Both the position numbers and the translations under genes were made by a program. A model generated the notes under the pieces. The model did not search any database. It was given only the letters and a program-made list of their open reading frames with translations, and had not been told where the DNA came from. From assembly GCA_938039345.1 (NCBI GenBank), contig CALHVB010000121.1, forward strand, positions 1 through 13,823: 13,823 nt of DNA, in the 5' to 3' direction. Below are positions 7,672 through 13,823 of this stretch, in pieces. The DNA is from an uncultured Sediminicola sp. Its GTDB lineage: Bacteria; Bacteroidota; Bacteroidia; Flavobacteriales; Flavobacteriaceae. Each line of letters begins with the position of its first letter. The first letter of the stretch is position 1.

Positions 7672-7821
7672 ATGAAATTTTGGCAGTAAAGAATACGGTT
7701 TTGTCAGAACTATGGCATAACTTTAGCCCTATTATAAAAAGTGCACAATAATTGCGTTGTTGTTTATCTATGTAGTTAGTATACAACAATTCGATATAAA
7801 TAATATTCAAGATATATAAAT
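7672..7821. other. secA leader and promoter region
   Basis: Because a terminator lies just upstream, secA must have its promoter in these 150 bases. No full consensus box is found; TAACTTTA (7709-7716) is a one-mismatch -7 candidate without a TTG at the right distance. A 7-base inverted repeat, TTGTTGT (7757-7763) and ACAACAA (7783-7789), brackets a 19-base loop 33 bases before the start codon. No SecM-like leader peptide is encoded; the only upstream ATGs open frames of 1-5 codons. Confidence 0.45.
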
Positions 7822-10800
7822 ATGAGTTTTTTAAATTCTGTATTAAAAGCGTTTGTAGGAGACAAGGCAAAGAAAGACGTTAAAAATTTACAGCCATTAG
7901 TTGGTAAAATAAAAGCTTTTGAACAAGAACTAGAAGGTATTAGCAATGATGAGTTACGTAATAAAACGATAACATTTAAAGCTACTATAAAAGAGAATTG
8001 CAAAGACGTTAATGATAAAATAGAAGCTTTATTAGAAGAAGTAAAAGCATCTACAGATATAGACCGCAACGAAGAAATTTACACCCAGATAGACAAGCTA
8101 AAAGAAGAAGCTTATAAAATATCTGAAGATACATTAAACGATATTTTACCAGAAGCTTTTGCTGTAGTAAAAGAAACGGCTAAACGTTTTACTAACAATA
8201 CAACAATTACCGTTACTGCTTCGGAGTACGACAGACAACTTTCTGGAAACAACAATTATGTTAACCTAGATGGTGAAAATGCTATTTGGAATAACTCATG
8301 GGATGCCGCGGGTAAAGAAGTTACTTGGGACATGATACACTACGATGTACAGTTAATTGGAGGTATTGCACTACACCAAGGTAAAATTGCAGAAATGCAT
8401 ACCGGAGAAGGTAAAACCTTAGTAGCAACACTTCCAGTATATTTAAATGCCCTAACAGGTAACGGAGTACACCTAGTAACGGTAAACGACTACCTTGCCA
8501 AAAGGGATAGTGCATGGATGGCTCCAATATTTCAGTTTCATGGTTTTACAATAGACTGTATAGACCATCACCAACCAAACTCAGAAGGAAGAAAAGCGGC
8601 ATACAATGCAGATATTACCTATGGTACCAACAATGAATTTGGTTTTGATTACCTAAGAGATAATATGGCGCATACGCCTGGAGATTTGGTACAGAAACCA
8701 CATAATTTTGCTATTGTAGATGAGGTAGATTCTGTTTTAGTAGATGATGCCCGTACACCATTAATTATTTCTGGCCCTGTACCACAAGGAGACCGTCATG
8801 AATTTAATGAGCTTAAACCTAAGGTTAGTGATATTGTACAAAAACAAAGACAATACTTAACAGGTCTTTTATCCGAAGCTAAAAAACTAATTGCATCTGG
8901 TGATACCAAAGAAGGTGGCTTTTTATTGTTAAGAGTACATAGAGGTTTGCCAAAAAATAAAGCTTTAATAAAATTCTTAAGTGAAGAAGGAATAAAACAA
9001 CTACTTCAAAAAACAGAAGGATTTTACATGCAAGATAATAACCGAGAAATGCCTAAGGTAGACGAAGAGTTATTATTTGTAATTGATGAAAAAAATAATC
9101 AGATAGAGCTTACAGATAAAGGTGTTAATTATATATCAGGAGATAAAGATGAAGAGTTCTTTATACTTCCAGACATTGGTGTAGAAATTGCTAAGATTGA
9201 AAACCAGAATCTTAGTATTGAAGATGAAGCAGAACAAAAAGATGTTTTATTCAAAGACTTTAGTGTTAAGAGTGAACGTATCCACACCATGAGTCAATTA
9301 CTAAAAGCATACACTTTATTTGAGAAAGATGTAGAGTATGTTGTAATGGACAATAAGGTAATGATTGTAGACGAACAAACAGGGCGTATTATGGATGGTC
9401 GCCGTTATTCAGATGGTTTACACCAAGCTATTGAAGCAAAAGAAAATGTAAAAATTGAAGCATTAACACAAACATTTGCTACAGTTACTCTACAAAACTA
9501 CTTTAGAATGTATGGTAAACTAGCTGGTATGACAGGTACTGCAATTACCGAAGCTGGTGAATTCTGGGAAATTTATAAACTAGATGTTGTAGAAATTCCT
9601 ACCAATAAGCCTATTGCCAGAGATGACAGAAATGATTTAATCTATAAGACAAAGCGAGAAAAATACAATGCTATTATAGATGAGGTTACCAAAATATCAC
9701 AAGCAGGTAGACCAATACTAATTGGTACTACTTCCGTAGAAATATCAGAACTTTTATCTAGAATGTTAACCATTCGTAAAGTACCACACAATGTCTTAAA
9801 TGCAAAATTACATAAGAAAGAAGCAGATGTAGTTGCAGAAGCTGGTAATGCTGGTGTTGTTACTATTGCAACAAACATGGCAGGTAGAGGTACCGATATT
9901 AAATTATCCGATGCTGTTAAAGATGCAGGTGGTTTAGCAATTATTGGTACAGAAAGACATGACTCTAGACGTGTAGACAGACAATTAAGAGGTCGTTCTG
10001 GTCGTCAGGGAGACCCAGGAAGCTCTCAATTTTATGTTTCTCTAGAAGATAACCTAATGCGTTTATTTGGTTCGGATAGAGTTGCTAAAATGATGGATAA
10101 GATGGGGCTAGAAGAAGGAGAAGTTATTCAGCACTCAATGATGACAAAATCTATAGAACGTGCGCAGAAAAAAGTAGAAGAAAATAACTTTGGAGTTCGT
10201 AAACGTTTATTAGAGTATGATGATGTAATGAATGCACAGCGTGAAGTTGTATACAAACGTAGAAGACATGCATTACAAGGAGAGCGCTTACAGGTAGATA
10301 TTGCCAATATGATATATGATACTTGTGAAGTAATAGCCGATACAAATAAAGGTGCTAATGATTTCAAAAATTTTGAGTTTGAGCTTATTAAATATTTTGC
10401 GATTACGTCTCCAATATCAGAAGAAGAATTTACTAAATTAAATAGTATAGAAATAGCTACTAAAATATACCAAACTAGTTATGACCATTACAAAGAAAAA
10501 ATGGAACGTAATGCCGCTACTGCCTTCCCGGTAATAAAAAAGGTATACGAAGACAATGGTAATAATTACGAACGTATTGTTGTTCCTTTTACAGACGGAA
10601 CAAAATCTTTAAATGTGGTAACCAATTTAAAAAATGCCTACGAAAGTAATGGTAGAGAATTGGTAACCGATTTTGAAAAAAATATTAGTCTTGCTATTAT
10701 AGACGATTCTTGGAAAACTCATTTACGTAAAATGGATGAGTTAAAACAATCTGTACAATTAGCTGTACACGAACAAAAAGACCCACTTTTAATCTATAAA

Positions 10801-11184
10801 TTTGAAGCTTTTGAGCTTTTTAAGAGTATGATAGAGAAAGTAAATAAAGAAATAGTTTCTTTCTTATTTAAAGGTGAGCTACCAACAGAGAATCCTAATG
10901 AAATACAAGAAGCTAGGAATGTTCGTAGACCTAAGGAAAACATACAAACAAGTAAAGAAGAAATTCCTAATAGCGATGAGTTAGCAGCACAAAACAGAGC
11001 AGCAGGACAACAAACACAAGCAAGACCACAAGTTACAGAAACAATAGTTAGAGAAAAAGCTAAAATTGGCAGAAACGATAGAGTTACTATTAAAAATGTA
11101 ATGTCTGGCGAAAGCAAAAGTGTAAAATACAAGCAAGCAGAGCCTTTAATTACAAAAGGAGAATGGGTTCTAATTGAGGAATAG
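7822..11184 (+). CDS. secA: Preprotein translocase ATPase SecA
   Basis: SecA is the motor that pushes unfolded preproteins through SecYEG. The 1120 residues include Walker A MHTGEGKT (192-199), NDYLAKRDSAWM, YGTNNEFGFDYLRDNM, Walker B DEVDSVLVDDAR (300-311), the preprotein-binding region ending in GRIMDGRRYSDGLHQAIEAK (521-540), KLAGMTGTA, NMAGRGTDI and the second-domain arginine fingers in GTERHDSRRVDRQ (709-721) and GRSGRQGD (724-731). The helical scaffold and wing domains follow (ERAQKKVEENNF, KRLLEYDDVMNAQR). It is about 220 residues longer than E. coli SecA, mainly because of an acidic N-terminal insert (about 40-110) and an insert around 341-412 in the preprotein-binding region; both are normal for Bacteroidota. 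The C-terminus ends KGEWVLIEE with a Gln/Asn-rich linker before it. There is no CxCxSG zinc motif, so SecB or lipid contacts of that type are absent. Confidence 0.98.
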   Translation: MSFLNSVLKAFVGDKAKKDVKNLQPLVGKIKAFEQELEGISNDELRNKTITFKATIKENCKDVNDKIEALLEEVKASTDIDRNEEIYTQIDKLKEEAYKISEDTLNDILPEAFAVVKETAKRFTNNTTITVTASEYDRQLSGNNNYVNLDGENAIWNNSWDAAGKEVTWDMIHYDVQLIGGIALHQGKIAEMHTGEGKTLVATLPVYLNALTGNGVHLVTVNDYLAKRDSAWMAPIFQFHGFTIDCIDHHQPNSEGRKAAYNADITYGTNNEFGFDYLRDNMAHTPGDLVQKPHNFAIVDEVDSVLVDDARTPLIISGPVPQGDRHEFNELKPKVSDIVQKQRQYLTGLLSEAKKLIASGDTKEGGFLLLRVHRGLPKNKALIKFLSEEGIKQLLQKTEGFYMQDNNREMPKVDEELLFVIDEKNNQIELTDKGVNYISGDKDEEFFILPDIGVEIAKIENQNLSIEDEAEQKDVLFKDFSVKSERIHTMSQLLKAYTLFEKDVEYVVMDNKVMIVDEQTGRIMDGRRYSDGLHQAIEAKENVKIEALTQTFATVTLQNYFRMYGKLAGMTGTAITEAGEFWEIYKLDVVEIPTNKPIARDDRNDLIYKTKREKYNAIIDEVTKISQAGRPILIGTTSVEISELLSRMLTIRKVPHNVLNAKLHKKEADVVAEAGNAGVVTIATNMAGRGTDIKLSDAVKDAGGLAIIGTERHDSRRVDRQLRGRSGRQGDPGSSQFYVSLEDNLMRLFGSDRVAKMMDKMGLEEGEVIQHSMMTKSIERAQKKVEENNFGVRKRLLEYDDVMNAQREVVYKRRRHALQGERLQVDIANMIYDTCEVIADTNKGANDFKNFEFELIKYFAITSPISEEEFTKLNSIEIATKIYQTSYDHYKEKMERNAATAFPVIKKVYEDNGNNYERIVVPFTDGTKSLNVVTNLKNAYESNGRELVTDFEKNISLAIIDDSWKTHLRKMDELKQSVQLAVHEQKDPLLIYKFEAFELFKSMIEKVNKEIVSFLFKGELPTENPNEIQEARNVRRPKENIQTSKEEIPNSDELAAQNRAAGQQTQARPQVTETIVREKAKIGRNDRVTIKNVMSGESKSVKYKQAEPLITKGEWVLIEE

Positions 11185-11200
11185 AAAATTTATCAAAGCA

Positions 11201-11234
11201 AAAAAAAGGGATTTATTAATAAATCCCTTTTTTT
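11201..11234 (+). terminator. Rho-independent terminator of secA
   Basis: A perfect 15-base stem, AAAAAAAGGGATTTA (11201-11215) and TAAATCCCTTTTTTT (11220-11234), closes on a TTAA loop and ends in seven T. It begins 16 bases after the secA stop. Confidence 0.93.
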
Positions 11235-11447
11235 ATTATATCATATATTAAATTAACGTTAAAATTAATTTTATTAGACTGAAAATTAAAATATTAAACA
11301 AGTTTAATACTATCTTGCACCTACTTTATTTAAAGTGAGTTTGCCCCACAATCTTCACGAGAACAACTTTTTGTATCTATTTTACGTAGGTACATAAATA
11401 TATTTTTATTAGAATTATAAAGAAGCTCCCCATTCTTTCTATTTTTT
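11235..11447. other. Leader region of the histidine kinase gene
   Basis: These 213 bases contain no ORF. An inverted repeat ACTTTA-TT-TAAAGT (11323-11336) lies between TTG (11315-11317) and TGAGTTTG (11336-11343), which is one mismatch from TAnnTTTG at an 18-base spacing. This could be a promoter with an operator in its spacer, but support is weak. Confidence 0.35.
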
Positions 11448-12701
11448 ATGGAAAAAAATTTTCCACCTAATTATGTAGGTTTTATTAGTATTAAAATGAA
11501 AAAAGAAGGTAAGTTGCACCAGCAAAGCAAAGATAGTATTATACTCAAAGTAAACTATTTTTCTTCAATCTCTAGTCTTGTAATGGGGATTGCGTGTTTA
11601 TTTTTATTAGATATTTATAAAGTAATTCCATTAGTATTTATTGCACATGCTATTATTAACTGCTGTAATGCTATACTCTATAAAAAACATAAAAACTTTG
11701 AGCTTTCTTACAATATAAACTCCATATCATCTTTAATTGGAAGTTTTATTATTATTCTTTTTAGTGGTGGAGTCAATAGTCCTTTTATATTTATTTTAGC
11801 TATTATAGTTTTTGCAGCTTACACAACAAATAAATTTTACGGAAAAAAATACTTATACCTTATTTTAGCAGCAGTAGTAGCTATTTATTGCCTAAGTTTA
11901 TTGGGATATGATATAGAAAACGTTGTTCCGGAAACCTCTAAAAGCACTTTTAGTTTCTTAAGTATTATGTATTCTATATATATATTAGGGGCAATTTTTG
12001 GTAAATTTTTATCTAATACACATTACAATCTATACCAAAGTAAAAAAGAATTAGAGAAACAACACAAAGTAAAAGAGGTACTATTAAAAGAAATACACCA
12101 TAGGGTAAAAAATAATTTACAAACAGTATCTAGCTTATTAAGCTTACAATCTAGGAACATTAATGATGAACAGGTAAAGTATCTAATGAAAAGTAGTCAA
12201 AATAGAGTTGTATCTATGTCTATAATTCATGAAATGCTTTATATGAGAGAAGATTTTTCTAAAATTGAATATAAATCTTATGTAGAAGAATTAAGTACAT
12301 ATTTAATAAATTCTATGAAAGGGATAAACAATAAAATTAAACTTAACTTAGATATAGACGATATAAAACTAGATATAGATACAGCTATACCACTGGGACT
12401 ACTAATTAATGAAACTGTAAGTAATTCTCTTAAATATGGAATTAAAGATGATACTGAAGGTGAAATAAATATAGCTTTAAAAAAAGGTACTGAAAAAGAC
12501 TATATTTTAAATATTGGTGATAATGGTGTTGGGCTTGCCGAAGATATTTCTTTCAGCAATACTAAAACGCTGGGATTAAAATTAATGCATAATTTAACAA
12601 GGCAACTTAAAGGCTCTATTACACAAGATAGCACTAAAAAAGGCACAAATTATTCTATAAAGTTTCAAGAAATTGGGCAGCCTTTCCCTTCTTTAAATTA
12701 G
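11448..12701 (+). CDS. Orphan membrane sensor histidine kinase (HisKA_2 type)
   Basis: This is a 417-residue sensor kinase. The N-terminal half holds about six hydrophobic segments (37-55, 58-78, 93-107, 111-126, 135-153, 168-187) with almost no loop outside the membrane, so the signal is probably sensed in or near the bilayer. A short coiled coil (197-213) leads to the H-box KEIHHRVKNNLQ (214-225), characteristic of the HisKA_2 family; H218, just before the Arg, is the likely phosphate acceptor. The HATPase domain shows the N-box INETVSNSLKYG (320-331, N326), the G1 box IGDNGVGL (356-363) and the G2 box TLGLKL (374-379). All catalytic motifs are present. ATG 11448 is the longest start; ATG 11496 (MKKEGKLHQQ) would remove 16 residues and is equally possible. 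No response regulator is adjacent. Confidence 0.88.
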   Translation: MEKNFPPNYVGFISIKMKKEGKLHQQSKDSIILKVNYFSSISSLVMGIACLFLLDIYKVIPLVFIAHAIINCCNAILYKKHKNFELSYNINSISSLIGSFIIILFSGGVNSPFIFILAIIVFAAYTTNKFYGKKYLYLILAAVVAIYCLSLLGYDIENVVPETSKSTFSFLSIMYSIYILGAIFGKFLSNTHYNLYQSKKELEKQHKVKEVLLKEIHHRVKNNLQTVSSLLSLQSRNINDEQVKYLMKSSQNRVVSMSIIHEMLYMREDFSKIEYKSYVEELSTYLINSMKGINNKIKLNLDIDDIKLDIDTAIPLGLLINETVSNSLKYGIKDDTEGEINIALKKGTEKDYILNIGDNGVGLAEDISFSNTKTLGLKLMHNLTRQLKGSITQDSTKKGTNYSIKFQEIGQPFPSLN

Positions 12702-12705
12702 AAGT

Positions 12706-12733
12706 AAAAAAGGGTTTAGTATTTACGAACCCT
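12706..12733 (-). terminator. Rho-independent terminator of the small-protein operon
   Basis: Read on the minus strand, AGGGTT (12733-12728) and AACCCT (12716-12711) pair over six bases around an 11-base loop, followed by a run of T (12711-12706). The stop codon of the 38-residue ORF (12718-12716) lies at the loop/stem border. No T run follows on the plus strand, so it works only for the minus operon. Confidence 0.7.
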
Positions 12734-12832
12734 AACTCTAACTAACTTTACTTGCTTTCTATTTTTAAACTTAGAAAGTACATATACTATTGAAACTATA
12801 AATAAAACTGAAAATAAAATACTTATTACCAT
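12716..12832 (-). CDS. Single-span membrane miniprotein (38 residues), coupled to the upstream small gene
   Basis: The ATG at 12832 comes two bases after the TAG of the upstream exported-protein gene, a spacing that suggests translational coupling by reinitiation. The product is a hydrophobic helix (2-19, VISILFSVLFIVSIVYVL) followed by a basic tail (SKFKNRKQVKLVRVRVRKY, 20-38) with nine Lys or Arg. Positive charges after the span predict an outside N-terminus with a cytoplasmic tail. The stop codon touches the terminator hairpin, which fits an operon ending here. No family is recognised. The second paralogous gene at 13421 lacks a comparable downstream ORF. The ORF is short and could be chance, but helix-plus-basic-tail composition and the tight junction argue for a real gene. 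Confidence 0.55.
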   Translation of the reverse strand: MVISILFSVLFIVSIVYVLSKFKNRKQVKLVRVRVRKY

Positions 12833-12834
12833 AA

Positions 12835-13059
12835 CTATGCTAATTTAGATTTGCTTTTTTTAGTTGTAAAAGATAAAGCTCTGGTTATTCTGTGATTTTT
12901 GTATTTATAAATACGAGCAATATTATTTTCTTTTTTTGCTTCTACTTCATTAAAACTAGCTTCTACACTAACTTCTTTTTTAGAAGTATTTTTAACATCT
13001 TGTGCCTGTGTACTAATTCCTATTAATAAAACAAAAAATAAGGTTGTAATTAGTTTCAT
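12835..13059 (-). CDS. Small exported flavobacterial protein, paralog 1
   Basis: The 74-residue product has a signal peptide (MKLITTLFFVLLIGISTQA) with probable cleavage before Q20-D21. A variable acidic/lysine middle (22-42) follows, then a conserved basic C-terminus: ENNIARIYKYKNHRI (44-58), TRALSFTTKKSKSKLA (59-74). The YKYKN and ALSFTTKK parts are shared with the second copy at 13421-13636 (23 of the last 31 residues identical by hand count) and resemble small secreted proteins of unknown function that I associate with flavobacteria. An ATG at 13071 would add MITT. The start at 13059 is chosen because it aligns with the paralog's start and sits just after the shared promoter. No lipobox cysteine is present, so the protein is expected in the periplasm or outside. 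It heads an operon with the 38-residue miniprotein. Confidence 0.8.
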   Translation of the reverse strand: MKLITTLFFVLLIGISTQAQDVKNTSKKEVSVEASFNEVEAKKENNIARIYKYKNHRITRALSFTTKKSKSKLA

Positions 13060-13079
13060 GGTTGTAATCATTGGTTACT

Positions 13080-13109
13080 CAAATTTACCTCCCACTTCCT
13101 ACTTAGCAA
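13080..13109 (-). promoter_or_regulatory. Consensus promoter of paralog 1
   Basis: On the minus strand TTG (13109-13107) and TAAATTTG (13087-13080) are exactly 19 bases apart, a full match to TTG-N19-TAnnTTTG. The start codon is 20 bases downstream of the -7 box, leaving a leader of roughly 15 bases. Confidence 0.8.
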
Positions 13110-13119
13110 GCCTAAAATC

Positions 13120-13239
13120 GTTCAAAAACCTATATTTTTCGCTATCTAGCAAAAAAGTAGATAAAGTGAATATATTCTCCGACGAAATTATTAAGTGTAA
13201 AATATACATTATCGATTTAATTTGTTTTTAATCGATAAT
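13120..13239 (-). repeat. Duplicated upstream control element, copy 1
   Basis: This 120-base block lies directly upstream of the paralog 1 promoter. It aligns without a gap to 13697-13816 at a constant offset of 577 bases, with about 100 of 120 positions identical by hand count. The repeat continues through the -7 box to the start codon, with a poorly matched stretch at 13090-13119. Two symmetric elements lie inside: an imperfect palindrome at 13135-13155 and the ATCGAT-armed inverted repeat at 13208-13239. Confidence 0.85.
13208..13239. promoter_or_regulatory. Inverted repeat, candidate operator of paralog 1
   Basis: The arms ATTATCGAT (13208-13216) and ATCGATAAT (13231-13239) are perfect reverse complements with a 14-base AT-rich centre. 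The element lies about 120 bases upstream of the -7 box, and its arms and centre recur in copy 2, so it is a plausible regulator-binding site. Confidence 0.5.
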
Positions 13240-13420
13240 TATACTTCGTAAGTTTCTTTAAATAGAATAAAAAAATAATTGAAAGCCTTTGTATTTTGCA
13301 GAAATTTTAATTACCCCATAAACGAGTAATTATTTTTTATACTATTATAGTTAATAAGGAAAGAAAAATAGTTTTTACAATAAAATTTTACAATTGCATA
13401 TAAAACTAATGCTATAAGGC
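13240..13420. other. Non-coding spacer between the two paralog units
   Basis: Together with the control region of paralog 1 this makes a gene-free stretch of 361 bases (13060-13420). The spacer itself is not repeated and has no ORF with a start codon longer than a few codons. An AT-only hairpin (13308-13314 with 13326-13332) followed by six T is present on the plus strand but has no gene to terminate. No terminator for paralog 2 is evident. Confidence 0.5.
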
Positions 13421-13636
13421 TTAAACTAATTTTGATTTATTTTTTTTAGTTGTAAAAGACAATGCTTTAATTACTCTATAATTTTTATACTTGTATAAAC
13501 GAGCAACATTATTTTCTTTTTCTAATTTTAGTTCTTTTACCTTAACCTCTTCTTTATTTAAAGAATTTTTAATGTCTTGAGCTTGCGCTGTAATTCCTAC
13601 TGATAAAATGAATACTAAAGTTATAATTGCTTTCAT
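13421..13636 (-). CDS. Small exported flavobacterial protein, paralog 2
   Basis: The 71-residue product has a signal peptide (MKAIITLVFILSVGITAQA) with probable cleavage before Q20-D21. A short charged middle (KEEVKVKELKLEK) follows, then the same basic C-terminus as paralog 1: ENNVARLYKYKNYRV (41-55), IKALSFTTKKNKSKLV (56-71). It is three residues shorter than paralog 1, all within the variable middle. The ends are constrained and the middle is not, so the C-terminal module is probably the functional part. Function is unknown. The shared signal peptide predicts export by Sec. No coupled miniprotein follows its stop codon, unlike paralog 1. The tandem copies face the same way and probably form separate transcription units, since each has its own promoter. 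Confidence 0.8.
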   Translation of the reverse strand: MKAIITLVFILSVGITAQAQDIKNSLNKEEVKVKELKLEKENNVARLYKYKNYRVIKALSFTTKKNKSKLV

Positions 13637-13656
13637 GGCTGTAAAATTTTGTTACT

Positions 13657-13684
13657 CAAATTTACCTCTGGTTCCAGATTCAAA
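13657..13684 (-). promoter_or_regulatory. Promoter of paralog 2, with shortened spacing
   Basis: On the minus strand the -7 box TAAATTTG (13664-13657) is identical to that of paralog 1 and equally far from the start codon. The nearest TTTG (13684-13681) is only 16 bases away instead of 19, and the trimer at the 19-base position reads CTT. This copy may be weaker. Confidence 0.6.
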
Positions 13685-13696
13685 AGCTTAAAAACC

Positions 13697-13816
13697 GTTT
13701 AAAACCGGCTATTTTTCGGTATCTAGCAAAAAAATAGACCAAGTGAATATTTTGCTCGATGAAATTTTTTAGTGTAAAATATACCTTATCGATTTAATAT
13801 GTTTTTAATCGATATC
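13697..13816 (-). repeat. Duplicated upstream control element, copy 2
   Basis: This is the counterpart of 13120-13239, shifted by 577 bases without any insertion or deletion. The best preserved parts are the segment around the ATCGAT repeat (13785-13813) and the ATCTAGCAAAAAA segment (13721-13733). Similarity stops after about 13816, which marks the outer edge of the duplicated unit seven bases before the window ends. Confidence 0.85.
13787..13814. promoter_or_regulatory. Inverted repeat, candidate operator of paralog 2
   Basis: TATCGAT (13787-13793) and ATCGATA (13808-13814) form perfect arms with a 14-base centre. The spacing is identical to copy 1, though the arms are two bases shorter because the flanks have diverged. 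Confidence 0.5.
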
Positions 13817-13823
13817 TGTGTAG

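Noticed and set aside
7776..8069. Minus-strand open frames inside secA and other large genes.
   Set aside because: They are antisense shadows of conserved coding sequence, with no domain, start context or promoter.
13308..13338. Plus-strand hairpin plus six T in the spacer between the paralogs.
   Set aside because: No plus-strand gene precedes it and the 7-base stem has only one G-C pair; probably chance.
13697..13816. The duplicated upstream block can be read on the minus strand as similar peptides in both copies (VYFTL-NF...YFFAR-RKI), suggesting a hidden gene.
   Set aside because: Copy 1 has two in-frame stop codons in this reading and copy 2 has no start codon after the preceding stop. 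The best conserved part of the block lies outside this reading. A control element explains the conservation better.
1..13823. CRISPR array, tRNA, rRNA, insertion sequence or prophage.
   Set aside because: No regularly spaced repeats, cloverleaf, rRNA-like stretch, transposase or terminal inverted repeats were seen on reading both strands.

Overview
The window looks like chromosomal DNA from a marine-type member of the Flavobacteriaceae (Bacteroidota). It is strongly AT-rich. The promoters I can read are of the Bacteroidota type (TTG-N19-TAnnTTTG), and good Shine-Dalgarno sequences are mostly absent. Several proteins are lineage-typical: a 1120-residue SecA with family-specific insertions and no C-terminal zinc motif, a DUF4105/Lnb lipoprotein acyltransferase, a DUF2795 protein and small flavobacterial exported proteins. 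The genus cannot be fixed from the sequence.

Left part (1-6000). The 3' end of tatC leads into lptB and a GNAT acetyltransferase, all on +. They converge on pssA (-), which diverges from an lnb-uup pair (+). The theme is envelope building: twin-arginine export (TatC), LPS transport energy (LptB), phospholipid head-group synthesis (PssA) and lipoprotein N-acylation (Lnb). Uup, a translation-associated ABC-F ATPase, follows lnb after only 19 bases.

Middle (5968-11234). A 167-residue protein has the ends of a flavobacterial SAM-methyltransferase family but lacks the cofactor-binding core. Next come an unlisted 42-residue single-membrane-span protein and a PduO-type ATP:cob(I)alamin adenosyltransferase. 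A DUF2795 gene is insulated by its own consensus promoter and a hairpin terminator. secA follows and ends at a perfect 15-bp stem terminator.

Right part (11235-13823). An orphan membrane histidine kinase (HisKA_2 type) converges on a minus-strand block. That block holds two tandem paralogous genes for small exported proteins. Each is preceded by a consensus -7 box and by a roughly 120-base upstream element that aligns without gaps between the copies (about 83% by hand count) and contains an ATCGAT-armed inverted repeat. The left copy is followed after 2 bases by a 38-residue single-span miniprotein whose stop codon touches the operon's terminator. This duplicated gene-plus-control-region unit and the cored-out methyltransferase are the least conventional parts of the window. 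No CRISPR array, tRNA, rRNA or insertion sequence was seen.
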